A stretch of DNA of 64,000 bases from Nissolia schottii (taxonomy: Eukaryota > Streptophyta > Magnoliopsida > Fabales > Fabaceae): positions 294,986 through 358,985 of the forward strand of contig QANU01047353.1 in NCBI GenBank assembly GCA_003254905.1, in the 5' to 3' direction. The position numbers and the translations under genes are program-made. Positions 13,391 through 24,243 of the stretch are shown here, in pieces (position 1 is the stretch's first letter; each line of letters begins with the position of its first letter). The notes below the pieces were generated by a model. The model searched no databases, was not told the DNA's origin, and worked only from the letters and a program-made list of their open reading frames with translations.

Positions 13391-14200
13391 AGCCCCCAGA
13401 CTTTGTTACTAGTATTTTATCAGCTATATGTATCAAGCTACCTTCAGGGCATGGATTAATGTTTAAATCCCTCAAAAACCTATTATATGTAAATACATGT
13501 ACTCAAATAACCAAAGCAAAAACAATAATAAATAAATGAGCATTTATGATTTTTGGGTGTATCTCATTGTAATAATTGAGTTCACACAAAATGATAAAAT
13601 GTGAGTTATTAAATGTTTTTTCATTCTCATAGGTGATGATTTAACTTACGCCAACATGATTAAGGGACGAGGTGAGTTTCTACCACGTCACACCTCATGA
13701 TTAACATTTATGATTTGTAATAAATGAAATGAAAATTAAGGATAAAAAATTGAGAAGATAAAGCGTGACAATATCAAATTCTTAAAATCGTACAAAAATA
13801 AAATGAGACAAAGTAGAAGAAAGAAAGTGCAAACCAACATCTATGGTAGTACGTATCAGCAAAATTTATCACTCGTATAAAAAGTGCATTGACGACTACA
13901 TTAGTAGACAGACTTTGTTACAGGAATAAAAATTAGTTATAACCCAAGCTAGCTTCAGTGCATGAATTAAGACCCTTCGCACATATACTCAAACAATCAG
14001 AGCAAAAAGTAATTATGTTTCCATGTACTTTCGATCTTGCAGTCTTTTTTAACTATAATTTTTTTCCTTAAAGGAAGCAAAAGAATAGTATCCGCTCTGT
14101 TTTAATTAATTGTTGCTTTTGTTATACTTTTAGGGTTAGGGTTCACTCAAAATAAGTGAATTTTAATGTGTCCTAAAATATATCTGTTTTAAAAGGTTTT
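13391..14200. other. Gene-free spacer
   Basis: AT-rich sequence without a supported gene. Near 14088 the bases TATCCGCTCTGTTTTAATTA resemble one end of a Stowaway MITE, but no matching second end was found. Confidence 0.5.
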
Positions 14201-15060
14201 ATTTTTTAATATTTTTTATTTTATGATTATAAAATACCCATTTTATCCCCCTCTCTCTCACTTTATCATCCCTAACCAGCTCCCCAACCAAGTTAATCTC
14301 GTAACCCCATCAATGACTCCACCCTCCACCACCTCCCTCACCAACCTTAAATTGTAGCCACCACCATAACGTCTCGATGCGGCAACCGAGCAGGAGTCGA
14401 AGGGGGAGAACCAGATCTAAAATTGGAGGATGCGGCGACAAAGAGTCTTACTTTTCTCCCTCTTTTCTCCCTGTTTCTATTCCCCCCCCCCTCTTTTCTA
14501 GATCTGGGGATGCTGTCTATTGCCCCTTTTCATTATCTTTGTTATTTTAGGTGAGGATTTGTTAAAGGAGATGGTATGGGATTGGTGGCGGGTACGACGT
14601 GGGTTGAGGTGGGGGTGGCTTCGCTGGTGTCTCTAGCGACTGCGAGTGGCACCGGCATTGGGAGTGAGATGGAGAAAGGAGTGGTGGCGAACAACCTTCG
14701 CGTCCTCAACCTCTACAACAACAACCACGTCAAGAGAACCATATCAAAATAAAAAAAATAAAAATAAAAACAGATCTAGAAGGGAAAAAAATGGGAATAA
14801 TGAGATGAGAAGAGATGGAGAAAATAACAACAGATCCAAAAAAGCATGGAACCAATGCAACAACCTAAGTTGCTGTTGTTGCTCCCAGTGGTTGGGTAGC
14901 GGAGGGGTGGCCGAGGAAGGAGGTAGCAGAGGTGAGAGACAAAGGAGAGAGATAGGAAGGAGAGAGAGAAAGCACATGTCCTTAATGGTAATTGTAGAAG
15001 GTTTCAAATTTTCTATTTTTATAATTTAAAAATACCTTTAACTTGATAACTTGTTGACAC
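14200..15060. repeat. Possible degenerate foldback element with GC-richer core
   Basis: The core is GC- and purine/pyrimidine-skewed compared with its AT-rich flanks. Inverted similarity is visible around two AGATCT sites: CCTCTTTTCTAGATCTG near 14490 against the reverse complement of CAGATCTAGAAGGGAAA near 14771. Outer CT/GA-rich blocks (14250 and 14950) also mirror each other loosely. A 127-codon plus-strand frame inside is low-complexity (Thr, Asn, Lys and Arg runs) and is not supported as a gene. No target duplication was found. Confidence 0.35.
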
Positions 15061-16765
15061 ACAGATGTTCTACTTCAAGTTTTTTCACCTTAACAATACT
15101 ACTTATTTGGTAGTCGTTAGATCAAATTAACATTGTATTCAACGGTCCAAAATGTAGCTTATAATGGGAACAATGGATGCACATTGAAAGTTCACTTCTT
15201 TTAGGTGAATACAGAAACGTTACCTACTTTTAGATATATTTGTAATTTTGCTATTGGCTATTTGGCTAATATATCGTATACTAATTTATCTTGGAAGCGT
15301 TATGTTTACCAATTATTGTTGAATACAATATTTTTGTCAATATTATGTTTTTGCCTTAAAAAGCCAAACAATTTGAACTCGGCCCAAGAGAAAAGCAAAA
15401 CCCAAACTAGGCGGGGTGGTATTTGTGTATACTTTTGATTACACAAAAACAAGTTATGTTGTCTCTTTTGTGCGACGAGTTATTTTTTCCTGGAATTCGT
15501 ATTTACGTCCTCATTTCTAAGGGAATAAAAATTATTCATTATCTCAAATAGTTTCTTCTGAGTTCTTCAATTTCATTTTCTTGTGGTTAATTAGTCCTTC
15601 CTTCCTATTGTTATTTATCTGAGGTGGTTCCCTCTTATCTCATTATTACAATCTTTATTTAGGGGTGAAATCATGTCGGTTGGTTTAGAAAAAAATTTGT
15701 ATCCAAATCAATCATTATTCATTTGATTGATTTAATTTAATTTTTGATGATTTTTTTTATGGAACTAAACTAAACATGAACATATTGGTTTAGTCTGGTT
15801 CTCGATTCATCCATAAATACATAATAATTTTAAAATATAAAAATGCATAGTAAAATGATAAAATCAAAAAATAATATATAATCTATATTAATTAAAAAAC
15901 TATAAAAAAAAAATTTAAAAATCACCATTGGTTTTGGAGAAATTTTTTTCACTTAGACTATTTTTACTAAATATTTTTTAATTTAAATTTAAATTTTCAC
16001 TAAATTTACTCTATTTTTGGTTCACAATTAGGGTGCCATCCAATGATTAAATTTTCATTGACTTTGAGACATCTCTAATAAAAACATTTACATTTAGATA
16101 AGGAAAGATGATCTAAATTTACTCTATTTAACCCCATTAAATCTTTTCTAATTTAAAATTAATATTTTCTTACTTTTAACATTTAACAATATAAAAAAAT
16201 AAAATTAAATAATTTATATATAAAAAAATAAGATCAAATTATGAATTCAAAATTTGATCCATAAATAATTAAATTTTGTTAATTTCTTTATCTAATGACT
16301 CGAATCAAATCAAATAGATTAATTTACTTCGATCAGCCAAATTTCACATATTAAATCAATTCACTTTCACTTTATAGTGTTATAAATTCTTGAGTTAACT
16401 CTTTCGGACACGGACAAACTCATATAGCTAATCTGACTATAGAACTTGGAAACAATTTTTTCTTTAAGTGTGGACTAATTCAGTTATATAATTCTTGAAA
16501 ACCTTATTATTATAGACTAAGCAATAAAAATTACACAATCTACTTTATAAAAAGAACATTACATTATCCACTCCTGCACGAATAAATATTCTCGCCTTAC
16601 ATCTGGACCATTTATTCTTCTCCATATACATAGATTTTTTTGGTATATATTCTCCATATACATAGATCAAGAAAATGACATAACTCCCAATTATTATTAT
16701 TTTTTTTTTTAAAAAAAAGCTAAGACACGCCAGGGGAAAAAAAAGTCAGATCCACAAAAACCGGG
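15061..16765. other. Gene-free AT-rich spacer
   Basis: No supported gene. At 15661 the bases AGGGGTGAAATCATGTCGGT resemble the start of an AGGGGTG-type repeat, but I could not find its other end. The right-hand 200 bp is likely the 3' flank of the minus-strand EF-hand gene. Confidence 0.5.
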
Positions 16766-17188
16766 TCAAGCGGCGGCGGTTTTGGAAGCTTCAAGATCCG
16801 CAGCTTTCTGGAGGAGGCTCTGGCTATCGTCTTCCAGAACCATCTGGATCGGGAACGATCCGAGTCCTTCCGCGATCGCCAGCATGATCTTCTTCATCTC
16901 CGACCGGAACTCCTCCTTGTCGACGGCGCCGCTCCCGTCGCCGTCGAAACTCTCGAAGACGGAGTCGTAGAGCTTCGTCAGCTGCTCCGGCGTCGTTGCC
17001 ACGTCGATGCCGAAGTGCGCCTCCAAGAGCCGCATGGACTCGAAGGCGGTCCGGAGCTCGGCGCGCGACAGCACGCCGTCGTTGTTGGTGTCGAGCGCGG
17101 CGAACTGCTCGTCGACGCTCTTCGTGAATTGCGACTCGTCGCTCACGAAATCCCTCACCGTCGTGCCGTCGATTATCACCACACCCAT
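16766..17188 (-). CDS. Two-EF-hand calcium-binding protein, intronless
   Basis: Small soluble protein of 140 aa with two complete EF-hand loops, DTNNDGVLSRAE (residues 33-44) and DGDGSGAVDKEE (82-93). Acidic residues stand at positions 1, 5 and 12 of loop 1 and at 1, 3, 9 and 12 of loop 2; both have the central Gly. The C-terminus is Ala-rich (AADLEASKTAAA). It resembles the plant family of short EF-hand proteins starting MGVVIIDG (Arabidopsis At1g64850-like, from memory). The role is presumably Ca2+ sensing or buffering; the partner is unknown. GC content is high compared with surroundings. The start at 17188 was chosen because it gives the family N-terminus. An in-frame upstream ATG at 17284 would add 32 residues encoded partly by the GA microsatellite (RERERE...), which looks like 5' UTR. 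No signal peptide or myristoylation site of the CBL/CPK kind. Confidence 0.88.
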   Translation of the reverse strand: MGVVIIDGTTVRDFVSDESQFTKSVDEQFAALDTNNDGVLSRAELRTAFESMRLLEAHFGIDVATTPEQLTKLYDSVFESFDGDGSGAVDKEEFRSEMKKIMLAIAEGLGSFPIQMVLEDDSQSLLQKAADLEASKTAAA

Positions 17189-17189
17189 G

Positions 17190-17227
<38 letters not shown>

Positions 17228-17330
17228 GATGATGATGATGAAGATGCAGTTGACAAATGGAAGGTAATTGATAAGGCAAATCATTTTGTGGCTATTTTTT
17301 TAATCTATGGTTATAGAGTTTGACACGTGG
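17189..17330 (-). promoter_or_regulatory. EF-hand gene 5' region: GA repeat, trinucleotide repeat and G-box
   Basis: In the sense (minus) direction a G-box CACGTG lies at 17329-17324 in the context ACCACGTGTCA, which is ABRE-like. A TATA-like CTATAACC follows at about 17316-17309, then (CAT)n near 17240, then (GA)n at 17224-17190 just before the ATG. G-box/ABRE elements bind bZIP and bHLH factors and suggest abscisic acid, stress or light responsiveness; this is inference from motif only. Confidence 0.5.
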
Positions 17331-18110
17331 TGCACGGGTCCGTTCGATTTAACTTTGGAGTGTGAATACTGAATATGCTTTATTTTGAAAAAAAATCTGT
17401 GTGAACCGACACATTTTTTTTGTTTTTTTTGCGAAGGACTAGAATTTTTTTTCTCTTTTTCTAAAGATAAGCTCGTGTGAAATAGAAAAAATGTTATGGA
17501 AATTTTATTTTATTTTAACACAAGTTTACCATATTATTTTTAGCTGTACATATTGAATTTAGGTTTCACTTAATTTAAATTTACTTCATAGAACGCACAA
17601 TAAAAATGGTAAAATTTACTTTTATTATATGGATGTCTAAAATGATGTGTTTAACTTATGTTCACATAAAAATTTCTCGAAATGTTATTTTCAACTTAAG
17701 TTGACAAACCCTATGTGTATTAGAATTTCATGGCAATTTTGCTTAAAAAAATGTTAGTATTTGTATTTATATGGTGTGAACTATCCCATTAATTTGCATT
17801 TTATGCACTATTAAATAAAATTTTATTGTAAACGTTATTAAAATATTATTCAATAATAAATAAGATATAAGTCAATATAATTTTTTATTTTAAATGAGTT
17901 CGTGTAGCACAACTCTCTTTTGTATATTGACATATTCACTTTTCATTTCCTTGACTAAAACATTAAAAACCCCTAACCAATGGCGAAAGATGACTCCAAA
18001 ATTAGGGGGCATGTAAACATATTTCAAATAATTTACTCAACTAAAATTAACTAAATTAGCATAAAAAAAACTAAGAGTTATTGAATCCAAAGAATTACAT
18101 GAAGTATAAG
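17331..18110. other. Gene-free AT-rich spacer
   Basis: AT-rich sequence between the EF-hand gene and the copia remnant. I see no gene or clear repeat. Confidence 0.5.
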
Positions 18111-18114
18111 AGAT

Positions 18115-19760
18115 GTTGATTGAATGAATGAAAGTTAGATTGCTTGATACACAAGCTAGCTATACATACAAATCTATTTTGCTGTACCAGCAATAACAGA
18201 AAATAGAAAACAGCAATAACAAACCAACTTGCATAACTAATTCAGTTATGCAAACATAACCAACATACTTGTGGCTCAAGTTAAATAACTATCCTAATGA
18301 AATACATTCATTATTCTAATACTCCCCTTCAAGTTGGAGAATATATGTTTAAAACTCCCAACTTGGAGACCAAATGCTCAGACAAAGGTCTTCGGATGGC
18401 CTTGGTAAGCAAGTCAGCAACTTGGTCCTTGGAATTGACATGAATGAGAGTGATTGCCCTTACATTGACCTTGTCCCTTGTAAAATGGCAATCTATCTCA
18501 ATGTGTTTTGATCTCTCATGAAAGGCTGGATTTGGGACAATAGCTATAGCAGCTTGACTGTCACAAAAAACACAAGCTTTGCCGATTTCAATTTCAAAAT
18601 CTTTGAGGAAGCTTTGTAACCAAACCAGCTCACTTGTCACACTTGCTAATGCTCTATACTCGGCTTCTGCAGATGATCTTGATACAGTTGCCTGCTTCTT
18701 AGACTTCCAAGAGAATAAAGAATCACCAATGAAAATAGCAAAACCGGTTGTGCTGCGCCTGCTGTCCTTGTAGCCTCCCCAATCAGTATCAACATATGCT
18801 TGCAATCTGAGGGCTGATGATGCAGAAAACAGAACTCCTAGGCCTGGAGTCCTGTTCAGGTACCTTAGTAAGTAGTGAAGTGCTTGAAGATGAGTGGACT
18901 TAGGACTAAACATGTATTGGCTCAATTTATTGACGGCATAACATATGTCTGGTCTAGAGATTGTGAGATACATAAGCCTTCCAATCATCCTTCTATATTG
19001 AGAGGGATTTTCCGAAGGGTCACCTTCATCAATGGAAAGAGTAAGCTTAGGCTCCATGGGCAAATTTTTAGGCTTTGCATCTGAGAAACCAATATCTTCA
19101 AGCAAATTCAGGGTATACTTGTGCTGAGAAAGCAGAATCCCAGCAGAGGATTTGGCAATCTCCAATCCTAAGAAATATTTGAGGTCACCTAGGACTTTTA
19201 GCTTGAAAAAGCCTTTTGGTTGCTCTTGAATTTGTTGGATTTTGTAGTTGGAAGCACTTGGGATAATGATGTCATCGACATATACCAACAAAATCACCAA
19301 AGAATCCCCTGATCCTTGAGTGAAGAGGTAATAATCATTTCAGGACTGTGTAAAACCATTTGCCAGCAATGAAGTTGAGAACTTATGAGACCATTGTCTA
19401 GAGGCTTGCCTAAAGCCATAAATGGATTTCTTGAGCCTGGATACTAAGTTCTCCCCTTCTCTAAGATACCCCAAAGGTTTTTCCATGTACGCTTCTTCCA
19501 CAAGATCACCATTTAGGAAAGCATTATTAATGTCTAATTGCAAGAAATGCCAACCTTTTATTGCTGCAATGGACAATAGAATCCGGACTACAGTAAGCTT
19601 TGCAACAGGAGAAAAAGTATCTTGAAAATCAATTCCTGCTTGTTGAGTGTAACCTGTAGCCACCAATCGAGCTTTGAATCTATCAATAGAGCCATTTGAT
19701 TTGTGCTTGATTTTATTGAGGTAGTGAACTCTTGAAATTTTTTAAGCATTAAAAACGTTG
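18115..19760 (-). mobile_element. Truncated Ty1-copia retrotransposon: RT, RNase H and 3' LTR
   Basis: On the minus strand, 19750-18329 encodes the 3' part of a copia polyprotein. Reverse transcriptase appears as KARLVATGYTQQAGIDF and QLDINNAFLNGDL, with the catalytic YVDD box. RNase H follows (TDWGGYKDSRRSTTGFAIF, SSAEAEYRALA, CDSQAAI, KHIEIDCHF) up to the stop at 18329. An in-frame TGA interrupts RT near 19338. Right after the stop comes a polypurine tract (AAGGGGAG), then an LTR from about 18321 down to about 18115. Its expected TG start has mutated to TA (TATTAG). Gag, protease, integrase, the first part of RT and the 5' LTR are missing. The copy is dead, both truncated and carrying a stop codon. 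Confidence 0.92.
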
Positions 19761-22184
19761 AAATCCTCAAAATATTTTATTATAAGTTCCTTAATAAATC
19801 CTAAAATATATTAACTTGTGTTTGGAATAATTCCAAGCTAAAGCATTCTATATTAAGTTTATAGAGATGGACTTGCAATACAAATCATTTAAGTCGGAGT
19901 TCAAATATGATAATATATGCTTACCTTTTTATTTTGAAAACAAATGTAACATATTTTTCATTCATCAAAAAATGTGGTTTTGGGGATTGAACCCACACTG
20001 CCCACAACGAGTTCTGGTCCGCTCGTTTACCCACTAGGCAAGTGAACAAACATTCAAAAGGATTTGCTATATTTCCATATAACAATATGTAGGGTTGAAG
20101 AAAAAAAATAATAAGTATTGTCTTAAAGTGAGATTCCTCATTTTAGATAATGAAGTTTACCATTAAATTAATAAAGTGAGATGAATTTCTCTTTTCACAA
20201 TCCAATTATGATATCTTTCGCTTTACTTTAAAACATTCAAATCCAAAAAAGAATATAAGTAATCAAACGGTGCTGATTGTGTCGAACAAGACACAATTGC
20301 CTGCGCAAGACATTGTCAAACCCAAAATCATTTTCCTTTTTCTTAACCATTCCCAATGGGCCTGGCTAATCTCTGATGGGTCATAACAGTAGATCACTCA
20401 CTAACAGGCTTCCCCCAAATTCTTCCCCGAATGTATATACACGGTTTCATGTGTCTCTCACATTTGAGATCGCTATCCATTCATTTGTCAACTTTTTTGC
20501 TAGAGAATCAATCTCTACTTGAAAGATAAATTCTCCAATGATGCTTTTAGACAACCATACCTTGCATTACTTCTGTTCTCTCTTTAGAATTCTCGACTAA
20601 TTTACATTTTATTTTTCAGTTGATTATTATCGGTCAATCTTCTTTATAGGTTACTAGTGGAGATGCAAATCTTTACAATTTGTGAAGTTTTCATTATTAG
20701 AACAAAGTAATTTTTGAAGGCGAATCAAGCTCAAGAGAACTGTTGCGGTGATCTATTAAGTGTAATGTAATTAAGTGGTGTAATGTAAGCTTTGATGTCT
20801 GCTGACACTTGAGGTGGGTGCTTCACTTTTTGCGTGTTGTACTGTGATCGATTTGCTTCCTTCGAAGCCTTAAATGCAGTTATATTACTTAACATAAAAA
20901 AATGTGGGTAGCAGCAGTTTTTGAATACCAAAAACATAATTATATTTGAATGTATTTTTTAGGTTTTGAATGTGAAGTAACTGAAATCGTGGAAGTTGTA
21001 GTGATAGGTTATATAACTTTCCGTTTCAGTTTTTACACGTGAGTGATCAAAGGTTAGTAAATTAAATCATTAAGAAAGGCCAAATTGGGAAAGAAAATGT
21101 GACCAGGCATATTGATTAAATATAATGAGTAGAGACCAAAATAACGGTTATTTTTACTACTCTCTTTATATAATGGTATAGATGTCATATATGTGGCTAA
21201 GATTGGCTTTTCTCATAAGAAATTATTGTATGAACATAAGTTTACTATTTCATGTTTAAGCACACGTATAATAATAATAATTCACAACTTTATTCAAGAA
21301 ACACTTCATTGATTTAGTATGAATGTACTCAAAGAGAAGGTGATAAACTTGTGTCCACCTATAAAATTTTCCTCCCTCACTTTTGGGTAGCTTTTCTTTG
21401 ATTATTCTCTTTAATATTATGCCTCCTCTACAACAATTATGTTTCCTCTTTTGCCATTGCCCTCAATACATTCACTTCTATTAGCAAATTTGACAAATCC
21501 AAATGGCATGTTACTAAATCTTATTTTCTTCCTTGATAGAGCATACATGAGTGGTTAATAAAAAATAAAAGAAAAATGTTTTAATTAGTCTAAAAACTTT
21601 TTATTGTTATCTACAGTGATTTATCACCGAAAAATTCTGAATCAATCATTAAATATTTTAAATGTTATCCTCTTTCTAAAAGAGTTAGACAGCTCTAAAT
21701 CTTGTTTTCTTCATTTTGATATACAGAAGTGACTACTCCTTTAAATTTAAACAAGCCATCATCTAGTCATTAGCTTCCGCATGTTATCTACAAAAGGTGA
21801 AAAGTGATTTGTCAAACTTTCTGAATGTTTCCACATATGTTACTCGTGTGCCCATCATTATCCTGTCACTCATCTTTAAAAGATTAAAATATTTTCATGG
21901 TAAATAACCATATTCAATGTCTACCGTTTAACACCGGAGAGGTGCCAAAGTATTTTTGATTAAGAAATATTATTTTTTATATATAAAAGGATCACAAATT
22001 ATTTTTATTTATTTTTTGACATTTTGTTTGTCAAGATATGTAATAAACAAACTATAAACTTGTTTGTTTTAACCTTTAACAAATAAAAAAAATTATACAC
22101 TCTTAAGAGTGTGTGTATATATGTACATCACTAAAGTAGTATAAGTAAAACTCAATCACTTTTCCACATAATCGTTTTTGCTAC
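19761..22184. other. Gene-free block with a SINE-like remnant
   Basis: No supported gene. At about 20050-19985 on the minus strand, a TGCCTAGTGGGTAAACGAG block (A-box-like) is followed by GTGGGTTCAATCCCC (B-box-like), spaced as in tRNA-derived SINEs. The rest is AT-rich with short random frames. Confidence 0.45.
19930..20060 (-). repeat. Candidate tRNA-derived SINE fragment
   Basis: Read on the minus strand, an A-box-like element (TGCCTAGTGGGTAAACGAG) precedes a B-box-like element (GTGGGTTCAATCCCC), followed by a TTTG-rich AT tail. This is the internal RNA polymerase III promoter arrangement of tRNA-like SINEs. It is not a full tRNA: no closing acceptor stem is visible. Target duplication was not resolved. 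Confidence 0.4.
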
Positions 22185-22904
22185 AGGGGCGTGCATTATG
22201 TAACTCAACTAGCCAAATCAATCAAACTCGCTCAACTTGAATCTGGTTGCAAGGTTGTTAAAATCTTAATTTAAATATTAAAATCTTAAAATATTACGAT
22301 TTTGAAGAGGTCGATCAATTTTATTACGATCAGCTATATTAAATGATCCTATAATTTAAATTATGTTACGAGTTTGCGTTTTACGTTTTAATTTTGTTCT
22401 TTTTTTTTATGCAATATCTCGATTTTAACAACCTTGGGCCTCGTCGGCTCCGTTCGACTCGAAGTCAATCAAGACTTAAGTCGGAACTCGTTTGACTCGA
22501 TACTTCGTCGGTTGGGTGACAATTTACTGAATTCTGAAATCGAATTTCTCAACTACCCGATAACCTAATACTACCCAACTCAACCTAATGCCCCATCCCA
22601 AACCAAAAAAAAAAAAAAACTACTGAATTAGCCAAAGCCTCTCACCAAGAAAATAAAGGAAAGAAACTCTCAGATAAAAATAAATGTCCCCATAACTCCA
22701 AAATAATGGCAAATAATTCATAAAAAAAATCCCATGATCACGCATTGATCCCGCTTAACTCGTCCAACAATCTAACGAATCGACTCGAGGCGGGTCACTT
22801 CATTCAAAATTGCACAACTCGACTCACTTGACTCGTCGTTGGGTTTGTCAAATGGGTGAGTTCATTCGAAAAATATCACTTAAATTGGTTGACGTACACC
22901 CTTA
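22185..22904. mobile_element. Degenerate hAT-like MITE, AGGGGCG termini
   Basis: The left end AGGGGCGTGCATTA pairs imperfectly with the reverse-complemented right end AAGGGTGTACGTCA. The flanking octamers are TTTGCTAC and, one base beyond the right end, TTTGCGTA: partly alike, as expected of an old 8-bp duplication. The subterminal sequence is full of CAACTCGAC/GACTCGA blocks. Non-coding. Confidence 0.5.
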
Positions 22905-24193
22905 TTTGCGTATATAATAATAGCACAAGATTAATGATAGTATAAAATAACCGCGAGATATAATATAGTAGTAGCTTACCTTATCTCATAATCATGTAGT
23001 GTGAATCTGATCATCACTCTTGGGAATGGAAAAATATTTCGCGACCAAATAGTCTATCATTTCGGGTGAATTAAGTTAATGCAAGATGATTAATCATTAC
23101 GTTGGCAGCAGATACCTTGAATTTACCCAAAAACGATACAAAATCAGTGAAGATAAATTAATCTATAAAAAATATAACACTTTCATTTTATAGGAAGTAT
23201 ATATGATTTCTCTTAGTGAACATTTGAAGTCCGAAATTGAGCATGAAATTGGAGTTTTGAATTGGAATTGGACCTCTCAATTTCAATTTTTGTGTTTGGC
23301 GTAACATATGGAATTTGAATCATAATTTCATAAACCAATTCCATGGAATTAAAAAACAAATAAGATGGGATCCTCTAATTCTTAGCCCATACCCTAAGAA
23401 TTATCAATTTCAAACTCATTAAATTTCGCTCTCCTCATTTCATTATATATGATTATTTCTCTTTCTCATTTATTTGTTTGTAAATCATATTTATTGAAAT
23501 TTGATATCTTTATAAAATATTATAATATATATTTTAATTTTTTTGAAAATTGTTTAGTATAAAAATAATTATTTTATAAATGAATCATTTAAAAAACAAC
23601 AACAAAAACAATAATAAAAATGTTACTATAATACCAAAATATTCATTTTATAAATAAATAATGATTTAAAAAAAATAATACAAGTATTATTATAGTATAT
23701 AAAAATTGTTTTATTAATACTTTCATCAATTTAATATTTTGAATCATAAATTCAAATTAAAAAAATTAAATTAAGTTTAGAATTACAGTTCAAAATCAAA
23801 TTCTTTAACATACCCAAATATAAAATTTAAGATTTAGTGCCGATTTCAATTCTTTAAAAATTAGAATTGAATTTAAAATTCTATATTATAATTCCAATTT
23901 TGACATCCAAATAAACCCTTACTTCTATCAAAATACATTTTGAATTTGTCACACAGTAAACTAAACAAACTACAACTTTATATGTGATAGAAGGGAGTTT
24001 TCTTGACCTAGCATGGTCACCACATGAAAGTGACCATGATAAACTACTTTATGATTTAGGGACAATTTTTTAAAAAATGTGTTCTTGCCATTATTCTTGT
24101 GATACTAGTTGTCCTGCCAAATTGGGGTTTAAGAGGACAATAAAAAAAAAACTATCTACATTTATTGTTTTACCTCTTAAAAAAAACTCCACC

Positions 24194-24243
<50 letters not shown>

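Noticed and set aside
14646..15029. 127-codon plus-strand frame
   Set aside because: Low-complexity Thr/Asn/Lys/Arg composition, no domain, lies in a repeat-like GC-skewed block, and an equally open antisense frame exists.
16824..17323. Frames overlapping the EF-hand gene (151 aa minus, 102 aa plus)
   Set aside because: High-GC shadow frames; they lack EF-hand or other motifs and contain microsatellite-derived RERERE or SLSLSL runs.
18115..19760. A domesticated copia gene
   Set aside because: Although the RT/RNase H frame is long, an in-frame stop, the missing 5' half and an adjoining polypurine tract plus LTR show an ordinary truncated retrotransposon.
19985..20050. A functional tRNA gene on the minus strand
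   Set aside because: A- and B-box-like blocks are present, but no closing acceptor stem or convincing anticodon arm is visible; a SINE remnant fits better.
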